From TMP-86 sp046347195 (lineage in GTDB: Bacteria; Pseudomonadota; Gammaproteobacteria; Steroidobacterales; Steroidobacteraceae), in assembly GCA_046347195.1 (NCBI GenBank), contig JAXMGQ010000025.1, positions 8,191 through 72,190 on the forward strand: 64,000 nucleotides of DNA. Direction: 5' to 3'. Position 1 is the first letter of the stretch, and every line of letters begins with the position of its first letter. Below, one piece after another: positions 57,973 through 64,000 of the stretch. Under the pieces are notes generated by a model. The model was not told where the DNA came from. It did not search any database and saw nothing but the letters and a program-made list of their open reading frames with translations. Position numbers and translations under genes: made by a program.

Positions 57973-60198
57973 TCAGCCTGAGGCTGCGGCCTTCGACGCA
58001 TCGCCGGGCGGTGTGCGCAGTGTGGCGTCCGGCGCATCTTGCGTCGCCCCGGCGCCGGCGAGCTGCCCGAGCAGCATGGCCAGGTCACCCGGCCGTCCCA
58101 GTTCGAAACCCTGTCCGTAGGTGACACCGATGCCCGACAGGTGCACGGCCGTCTCCGGGGACTCGATGCACTCGGCCGTGGTCTCGAGGCCCAGTTCCTC
58201 GGCCACGCGCAGCACCGCGCGCACCAGTGAATCCGAGCGCGGGTCGCGCAGCAGGTCGCGGATGAAGCTGCCGTCGATCTTCAGCATCGAGACCTTGAGG
58301 TCCTTGAGGTATTTCAGCGAGGACAGCCCGGTGCCGAAATCATCCAGCGCGAAACTGCAGCCCAGCTCGCGCAGCCGGCTCATGAATCGCTGCGCCGTCT
58401 CGAGGTTGCCGATGGCGGCGTTCTCGGTAATCTCGAAGCCCACGCTTCCCGCCGGCAGGTCCGCTTCGCGCACGGCGGCGCGCACGTAGTCGGCGAACTC
58501 GGGCTGGGCGAGAGATTGCCCCGAGAGGTTGATCCAGAACATGGTGGCGGTCGAGCGCAGGAATTCGCGATGCGGCTTGAGCGCATCGAGGGTGTGCTGG
58601 ATCACCCACTGATCCATGCGGGTGAAGAGCTGGTAGCGGGTGGCCGCCGACAGGAACTTGCCCGGCAGGACGAGCGAACCCGACACATCACGCATGCGCA
58701 CCAGGATCTCGTAGTGCGTGGGCCGGGTCGGGTCGGTGAGCGGCCGCAGCGGCTGTGCGAACAGCACGAAGCGGTCGGTGTCGAGCGCATCGACGAGGTC
58801 GCGGAACACCCGCAGGTCCTCGTGCCGCTGCATGAGGCTCTCGTCGGTGTCCGCGAACACCTCGACGCGGTTGCGGCCGCGGTCCTTGGCCGCCTTGCAG
58901 GCCGTCTCGGAGGCGGCCAGGGCGTGATTCAGCGTGTGATCTGCCGACAGCGCGGCGATGCCGAAGCTCGCCGAGACGTCCACCCCCGCGCATTCCGGCG
59001 GCGGGGTGATGGCGCAGATGCGGGTGCGCAGTTTCTCGGCCCAGCTGCGTGCCTGGTTGAGCGTGAAGCCATCGAGCAGGCCCACGAACCGGTCACCGGA
59101 CAGGCGCGACACGAGGCTCCCCGCCGGCAGGGCACTGCGGTGCCAGATGGCGGCGACGCTGTGCAGGATCGCATCGCCGCGCGCGAACCCGAACAGGTCG
59201 TTGATCATGTGCAGGCGATCCATGTCGCCATACACCACGCAGCGGGGCCGGCGCGGATCGGCGTCGAGCCGCCGCAATGCGTTGTCCTCGAAGGCCTGGC
59301 GCGTGAGGAGCCCCGTGGCCTCGTCGTAGGCCGCCTCGACCGTGGCGTACAAGCCATCGGCGAGCCGGCGCAGGAGCGTCTCGTCCTGGGCCGCGAAGCT
59401 GTCGGCCTGGCGGCGGCGGAACACCGCCACGATCCCGACCACCAGCGTGCCCCGCAGCAGCGGCACGCACAGTATTCGCCAGGGCACGAGGTCGGTGTTC
59501 GCGGCCTCGCGCAGCTTGTTGACGATCATCGGCGCGCCGCTCTTGCTGACACCGGGGAACAGGTGCTGCAGGCATACGCGCCGCAATTGCTCGAGATCCG
59601 CGCTGGCGGAACCGGGGGGTGCCGCCATGACCTCGTGCCCGGCGGCGGGCAGGTACAGCAGCGCGCCGGCCGCGTTCGAGCGCTGCACCAGCGACTCGAG
59701 CATGGCCTGGCTGATGAGGCCGGTCTGCACGTGCTCGGCCGCATTCTCCGCAACGTCGGCCGCCCAGCGGCGGTGCAGCGTGGTGTCGCCTCCCGAGCGT
59801 TGGCGACGCAGCAGCGCGGGGATCTCGCGCGACAGCAGCGCGAACACCGGCGCGCAGGGGGTGAGCATCGCGTCGGTGTCGGGCGCCTCGGCGAGCGAGT
59901 CGGCGGGGGCGCACTGCAGGCACACGAAGGCGACGGGCTTGTCCGCCGCATCGCGCACGCACAGCACATAGGTTGCCGCACCCTCGACCAGCAGGCGTAC
60001 GTCGGCGAAGCGGCCGCTGGCGTGGCGCGCGAGCGCCTGCGCAACCGACTCGACGGCCGAGCACAGTCCCGCCGAGGGCATGCCCGGCCGCGACGCGAGG
60101 ACCTCGCCTTCGCATGCGTGGATGCTCAGCTGACGGGCCTGGGGAACGAGAGAGCCCAGGATCTGTACGTGCGGTTCGAGGCCTGGCTGAGAGGCCAT
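57973..60198 (-). CDS. GAF-like, degenerate GGDEF and EAL domain protein (c-di-GMP phosphodiesterase)
   Basis: 741-residue signalling protein. The N-terminal 300 residues look like a GAF-type sensor (PWRILCVPLLRGTLVVGIVAVF). The GGDEF domain has SGDRF at the active-site loop, so it is unlikely to make c-di-GMP. The EAL domain is well kept: YEILVRM, ITENAAIGN, LDDFGTGLSSL, LKIDGSFI, AECIES and GQGFELGRP hold the catalytic Glu, Asp, Lys and Gln. Expected to hydrolyse c-di-GMP. No membrane helix. ATG at 60198 follows GGAAGG; ATG at 60210 lies in frame upstream. Confidence 0.88.
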   Translation of the reverse strand: MASQPGLEPHVQILGSLVPQARQLSIHACEGEVLASRPGMPSAGLCSAVESVAQALARHASGRFADVRLLVEGAATYVLCVRDAADKPVAFVCLQCAPADSLAEAPDTDAMLTPCAPVFALLSREIPALLRRQRSGGDTTLHRRWAADVAENAAEHVQTGLISQAMLESLVQRSNAAGALLYLPAAGHEVMAAPPGSASADLEQLRRVCLQHLFPGVSKSGAPMIVNKLREAANTDLVPWRILCVPLLRGTLVVGIVAVFRRRQADSFAAQDETLLRRLADGLYATVEAAYDEATGLLTRQAFEDNALRRLDADPRRPRCVVYGDMDRLHMINDLFGFARGDAILHSVAAIWHRSALPAGSLVSRLSGDRFVGLLDGFTLNQARSWAEKLRTRICAITPPPECAGVDVSASFGIAALSADHTLNHALAASETACKAAKDRGRNRVEVFADTDESLMQRHEDLRVFRDLVDALDTDRFVLFAQPLRPLTDPTRPTHYEILVRMRDVSGSLVLPGKFLSAATRYQLFTRMDQWVIQHTLDALKPHREFLRSTATMFWINLSGQSLAQPEFADYVRAAVREADLPAGSVGFEITENAAIGNLETAQRFMSRLRELGCSFALDDFGTGLSSLKYLKDLKVSMLKIDGSFIRDLLRDPRSDSLVRAVLRVAEELGLETTAECIESPETAVHLSGIGVTYGQGFELGRPGDLAMLLGQLAGAGATQDAPDATLRTPPGDASKAAASG

Positions 60199-60306
60199 GG
60201 ATCCTTCCATGACTTAAGTGGGCGGCCAGCTTGACAAAAATCACGCTGGTGCGTCGCGATGGGCGTCACAGTCGCGGCGCTTGCCCGCTTTCCGGGCGTG
60301 CATGCA

Positions 60307-61773
60307 TCACGTTCCGCAGAAGGTGGCCGGAACGACTTCCTCGGGCCGGGGCGGGCGGGCCAGTGGCTCGAAGCGGGGCTGGTCCTCGTAGGGGCGCGAC
60401 AGGGCCGCGTGCAATTCCTCGAATGGCGCGAGGTCACCGCTGGATTCGGCGGCGAGGATGGCCTGCTCCAAGCGATGATTGCGGGGAATGAACGCCGGGT
60501 TGTGCGCACGCATGCGCGCGATCCCGGCCTCCGCGCCCTGATGTTCGAGCTCCAGGCGCCAGCGCGCGAGCCACGGCAGGAGTGGCGCGGGGTCCGTGAA
60601 CTGCGCCCGGAGCAGCGCGTCGCCATCGCCGGGGCCAGCTGCCGCCAGCAGGCTGCGGAAAGTGAGCGTCATGTCGGGCCGTTGCGCCGTCATCAGCCCG
60701 AGCAACTCCTGCACCAGCAAGGAGGGCGTGTCGCCGGCATCCTCGAGCCCGATCTTGGCGAGCATGAGCCGGCGATAGGCGGCCTCGAACTGCGCGATGA
60801 AATCACTCAGTGCCGCCTGCGCGAGGCCGATCGCCTGTTCCTGGTCGCTCGCCAGCAACGGCAGCAGCGCGAGCGCGAGACGGGCGAGGTTCCATTGCGC
60901 GATGCGCGGCTGGTTGCCGTAGGCATAGCGGCCCTGGGTGTCGATGGAGCTGAACACCGTGGCAGGATCGTAGTGGTCCATGAAGGCACAGGGACCGTAG
61001 TCGATGGTCTCGCCCGCGACGGACATGTTGTCGGTGTTCATGACGCCGTGGATGAATCCCACCGCCTGCCAGTGCGCGACCAGCGCGGCCGTGCGCGCGA
61101 TGATGGCCTGCAGCAGCGCAAGGTGGGGATTGCCCTCGGCTGCGCACCCGGGGTAGTGACGCTCGATGACGTAGTCGGCCAGCGTCCGGACCGCCGGCAG
61201 GTCGTTGCGGTTCGCGAAGAACTCGAAGGTGCCGATGCGAACGTGGCTCGCCGCCACGCGCGTGAACACGGCCCCCGGCTTCGAACCCTCGCGCATCACG
61301 CGATCACCGGTCAGCACCACTGCGAGCCCGCGCGTGCTGGGGATGCCCAGCGCCGTCATCGCCTCGCTCACCAGGTACTCGCGCAGGCAGGGGCCGAGCA
61401 CCGCACGGCCATCGCCGCCGCGCGAGTAGGGGGTGCGCCCGGCTCCCTTCCACTGCACGTCACGGCGCGCGCCGTGACGGTCGATGACCTCGCCGAGCAG
61501 CACCGCGCGGCCATCGCCGAGCTGCGGCACCCAGTTGCCGAACTGATGTCCCGCATAGGCCATGGCGAGCGAAGCCGCGCCTTCGGGCACTGCATTGCCG
61601 GCCAGCAACTGAACGCCGTCGGGCTCGCGCAGGCGAGCGGGGTCGAAACCGAGCTCGCTGGCCAGTGGCTCGTTGAGCACCACCAGCGAGGGCGCGGGGA
61701 CGGGTGCCGGTGCGACCCTGGAAAAGAACCGTTCCGGGAGCCGCGCGTAGGTGTTGTCGAAGCGGGGGACCAT
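60307..61773 (-). CDS. selO: Protein adenylyltransferase SelO (YdiU family)
   Basis: 488-residue pseudokinase-fold AMPylase. Family blocks: MAYAGHQFGNWVPQLGDGRA, KGAGRTPYSRGGDGRAVL, SRPLREY-like region at CLREYLVSEAM, and HGVMNTDNMSVAGETIDYGP with the metal-binding Asn and Asp. The C terminus ends FCGT, with Cys at the position of selenocysteine in eukaryotic SelO. SelO transfers AMP to proteins and helps in redox stress. ATG at 61773 is chosen because the family match starts there (MVPRFDNTYARLPERFF). Confidence 0.92.
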   Translation of the reverse strand: MVPRFDNTYARLPERFFSRVAPAPVPAPSLVVLNEPLASELGFDPARLREPDGVQLLAGNAVPEGAASLAMAYAGHQFGNWVPQLGDGRAVLLGEVIDRHGARRDVQWKGAGRTPYSRGGDGRAVLGPCLREYLVSEAMTALGIPSTRGLAVVLTGDRVMREGSKPGAVFTRVAASHVRIGTFEFFANRNDLPAVRTLADYVIERHYPGCAAEGNPHLALLQAIIARTAALVAHWQAVGFIHGVMNTDNMSVAGETIDYGPCAFMDHYDPATVFSSIDTQGRYAYGNQPRIAQWNLARLALALLPLLASDQEQAIGLAQAALSDFIAQFEAAYRRLMLAKIGLEDAGDTPSLLVQELLGLMTAQRPDMTLTFRSLLAAAGPGDGDALLRAQFTDPAPLLPWLARWRLELEHQGAEAGIARMRAHNPAFIPRNHRLEQAILAAESSGDLAPFEELHAALSRPYEDQPRFEPLARPPRPEEVVPATFCGT

Positions 61774-61850
61774 GCGCCCGATTGTAGATGCCGGGCCTGC
61801 GATGCAGAAGGCGCGGCGACGGATTGCAAGAATGACAATTCTGGCGCGCT

Positions 61851-61884
61851 CAGCGGGCGCGCGCAGCGGGCGCGCGCAGCCCGC
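61851..61884. repeat. Two 13-bp tandem repeats with hairpin potential
   Basis: cagcgggcgcgcg occurs twice in a row (61851-61863, 61864-61876) and is followed by cagcccgc, so GCGGGC and GCCCGC can pair. It lies in the divergent leader between selO and the lipoprotein gene. Possibly chance in GC-rich DNA. Confidence 0.4.
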
Positions 61885-61955
61885 TCGCGTCGAACTTTCC
61901 GGCCGCGCTGCGATCTGACTGAACGGGGCCCACGGGGAACGCATTGGAGCATCGA

Positions 61956-63503
61956 ATGACCGCGCACCTCGTCCGGACGGCCGTTCTCGCCACCCTGCTG
62001 CTGCTCGGCGCCTGCGGCAGCGGCAAGAACGGTGACATGAGCCCCTCGACGCCCGCGCCCGCGCGCGGCCAGCTCATCACCTCGCCGCCGGCGAGGAAGG
62101 CGACGTTCGATCCCGTCGCGCTCACCACGGTGCTGGGTGGGAGCGATCTGGGCAAGCAGTTGCTGCAGCTCGCGTATACCCCCCGCTGCAGCATCGATGT
62201 CTACCACCTGGAGTACCGCACGGTGGACCCCGCCGGTGCGATCACGCCCGCCTCCGGCGCGATGATGGTGCCGCATGGCTCCGATGCCGCCTGCAGCGGC
62301 AGCCTGCCCATCCTGCTGTATGCGCATGGCACCAGCACCAATGAGGCCTTCGACATCGGTGATGTCCAGACTGGTGCGAATGCCGAAGGCGTGCTGCTCG
62401 CGGCCGTGTTCGCGGCGCAGGGCTACATCGTGGTCGCGCCCAATTACGTGGGCTATGACATCTCGACGCTGGGCTACCACCCCTACCTGGTCGCCGATCA
62501 GCAGTCCAAGGACATGATCGATGCGCTCGCGGCCGCGCGCAGTGCGCTGCCCACGGCGGAGGCACCCTCGACCACCGATGGCGGCAAGCTGTTCGTCACC
62601 GGCTACTCGCAGGGCGGTTATGTCGCCATGGCCACGCACCGGGCCCTGCAGGATGCGGGATCCATCGTGACCGCCGCCGCGCCCATGTCGGGGCCGTATG
62701 CCTTGAGCGCCTTCGGCGATGCCATCTTCGAGGGGCAGGTGAGCGACAATGCGGTGGCCAACATCGCCCTGCTCATGAACGCCTACCAGCACGTCTATGG
62801 GGATGTGTACCCGGCGGTGGGCGATGCCATCGAGCCGGCCTATGCGCCGACCTTCGAGGACCTGCTGCCCGGTGCCACGGCGGTGACGGACCTGCAGGCT
62901 CAGGGCAAGCTTCCCTCGGCGCTGTTCAGTCCGACCCCGCCTGACCCGGCCTACGCCGTGTTCACGCCGGCCACCGCACCTGCGAACCTGGCGTCGGTGT
63001 TCGCCAGCGGCTTCGCGACCGCGCATCTCATCACCAACGCCTACCGCAAGGCGTATCTCGACGATGCGCGAACGGCGCCCGATGGAGGCTTTCCCACCCG
63101 CTCCGACGGCCTGCCGCCCTCGAACCCCGCCAACCCACTGCGCAAGGACCTGAAGACCAATGACCTGCGCGCCTGGACCCCGACCGCGCCGGTCCTGATG
63201 TGCGGCGGCAATGCCGACCCGACGGTGTTCTACCTGAACACGCAGCTCATGCAGCAGTACTGGACCGACCATCCCCCGGCCACGGCGCCGGTGGTGCTGG
63301 ACGTGGATTCGGCGGTCGTGCCTTCCGACCCCTATGGCGACCTCAAGAACGGGTTCACCGCCGCGAAGGATGCGGTGCGGGTGGCGGCCGTGGCGGGCGG
63401 GGCCACCGATGGCGGGGACCTGGCCGTGCTGCAGGCCTATCACGCGCAGCTCGTCCCGCCCTTCTGCCTGAGCGCGGTCAAGTCCTTTTTCGACGCCCAT
63501 TGA
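61956..63503 (+). CDS. Secreted alpha/beta hydrolase lipoprotein
   Basis: 515-residue lipoprotein with a lipobox (LATLLLLGACGS; Cys about residue 20). The alpha/beta hydrolase fold has the nucleophile elbow FVTGYSQGGYVAM and the oxyanion strand PILLYAHGTST; GGNADPTVFY is the likely Asp region and a His would be near QAYHAQLVPPF. Resembles secreted lipases or prolyl-oligopeptidase-like hydrolases; the substrate is unknown. ATG at 61956 is six bases after GGAG; a TTG at 61944 is in frame. Confidence 0.82.
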   Translation: MTAHLVRTAVLATLLLLGACGSGKNGDMSPSTPAPARGQLITSPPARKATFDPVALTTVLGGSDLGKQLLQLAYTPRCSIDVYHLEYRTVDPAGAITPASGAMMVPHGSDAACSGSLPILLYAHGTSTNEAFDIGDVQTGANAEGVLLAAVFAAQGYIVVAPNYVGYDISTLGYHPYLVADQQSKDMIDALAAARSALPTAEAPSTTDGGKLFVTGYSQGGYVAMATHRALQDAGSIVTAAAPMSGPYALSAFGDAIFEGQVSDNAVANIALLMNAYQHVYGDVYPAVGDAIEPAYAPTFEDLLPGATAVTDLQAQGKLPSALFSPTPPDPAYAVFTPATAPANLASVFASGFATAHLITNAYRKAYLDDARTAPDGGFPTRSDGLPPSNPANPLRKDLKTNDLRAWTPTAPVLMCGGNADPTVFYLNTQLMQQYWTDHPPATAPVVLDVDSAVVPSDPYGDLKNGFTAAKDAVRVAAVAGGATDGGDLAVLQAYHAQLVPPFCLSAVKSFFDAH

Positions 63504-63605
63504 CGGGCGCTTCGGCCGGTCCGGCCGGGACGGGGCGAAAGGGAGACCTTGAAGCCTGCCGAAACTGCCTCCATCATCGCCCCGGTTTCGAGGATGAGGT
63601 GATCC

Positions 63606-64000
63606 ATGGCAGTCGAGAAGCACGGGTTCCAGACCGAGGTCAGGCAGCTTTTGAAGCTGATGATCCATTCACTGTACAGCAACCGCGACATCTTCCTGCG
63701 GGAGCTGGTCTCCAACGCCTCCGACGCCAATGACCGGCTGCGATTCGCCGCGATCGCCGATCCGGCCCTGCTGGGCGAGGATTCGGAACTTCGCATCTGG
63801 ATCGATACCGATGCCGGCGGCAATGGCACCGTCACGGTTCGCGACAATGGCGCGGGGATGAGCCGGGAGGAGGCGATCTCGCACCTGGGCACGATCGCGA
63901 AGTCCGGTACCGCGGCGTTCTTCCAGCAGCTCTCCGGGGACCAGCAGAAGGACTCGCAGCTCATCGGCCAGTTCGGCGTGGGCTTCTACTCGGCGTTCAT
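63606..64000 (+). CDS. htpG: Molecular chaperone HtpG (Hsp90), 5' part
   Basis: The first 131 codons of HtpG, cut by the window edge. The ATPase domain is clear: FQTEVRQLLKLMIHSLYSNR, IFLRELVSNASDANDRLRF, VRDNGAGMSREEAISHLGTIAKSGT and the lid region LIGQFGVGFYSAF. Start ATG at 63606 after gaggtgatcc. HtpG is an ATP-driven folding helper. Nothing else in the visible part is odd. Confidence 0.96.
   Translation, partial: MAVEKHGFQTEVRQLLKLMIHSLYSNRDIFLRELVSNASDANDRLRFAAIADPALLGEDSELRIWIDTDAGGNGTVTVRDNGAGMSREEAISHLGTIAKSGTAAFFQQLSGDQQKDSQLIGQFGVGFYSAF

Noticed and set aside
61368..63668. 766-codon open frame on the minus strand across selO and the lipoprotein gene
   Set aside because: Runs antisense to genes with clear motifs and is rich in Arg, Gly and His; a shadow of third-position GC bias. 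Its tail only repeats selO in a shifted frame.
1..64000. CRISPR arrays, tRNA or rRNA genes, prophage
   Set aside because: No regular direct repeats, cloverleaf-like segments, rRNA stretches or phage structural genes were seen on reading both strands.

Overview
The window is GC-rich DNA with dense, almost gap-free coding on both strands. It looks like a chromosomal segment of a gammaproteobacterium, perhaps of the Nevskiales/Steroidobacterales kind. I infer this from the FimV-like protein, the LdtD-MepK pair, the SelO and HtpG genes, the Csu-type chaperone-usher pili, the TonB-dependent receptor and the ccoNOQP-ccoGHIS layout. I saw no tRNA, rRNA or CRISPR array.

Region 1-17.3 kb is a catabolic block with an F420 flavour. 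It holds an acyl-CoA ligase (cut by the window edge), an orphan AAA ATPase, a TonB-dependent receptor split by an IS1182-type element, a 3-hydroxyacyl-CoA dehydrogenase/enoyl-CoA hydratase fusion, a Mer-like luciferase-type oxidoreductase, a thiolase, a GMC oxidoreductase with its Tat-exported small subunit, a MarR-like regulator and a 1010-residue protein that joins CofC, CofG and CofH in one chain. The tri-domain F420 enzyme is the most unusual gene here. Together with the Mer-like oxidoreductase it suggests that deazaflavin F420 is made and used in this block. CofD and CofE are not in the window. A 39-bp perfect inverted repeat lies between the convergent oxidoreductase and thiolase genes.

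Region 17.3-35 kb is respiratory and regulatory. It has a MarR regulator, a dihaem cytochrome c, a PAS hybrid kinase, and a FixLJ-like pair coupled to a ribosome-hibernation factor gene. A complete cbb3 oxidase cluster follows on the minus strand (ccoNOQP, a 2-TM protein, ccoGHIS and a SafE-like gene), with divergent hemN and a zinc alcohol dehydrogenase. The LdtD-MepK-type cell-wall pair follows.

Region 35-43.5 kb has a beta-CASP nuclease, an FAD amine oxidase/ornithine cyclodeaminase-like pair and a four-gene Csu-type pilus operon. Region 43.5-52.5 kb is a homoprotocatechuate meta-cleavage operon behind an HpaR repressor and a palindromic operator. The usual HpaD is replaced by a LigA/LigB pair. 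hpaG1 carries a frameshift that fuses it in frame to hpaG2. A penicillin-acylase-family gene starts on the base after the hpaI stop.

Region 52.5-64 kb has a FimV-like protein, a CrtI/PYROXD2-like oxidoreductase, a TauE/SafE permease, a secreted cupin, a GGDEF/EAL protein, SelO, a lipoprotein hydrolase and the start of htpG.
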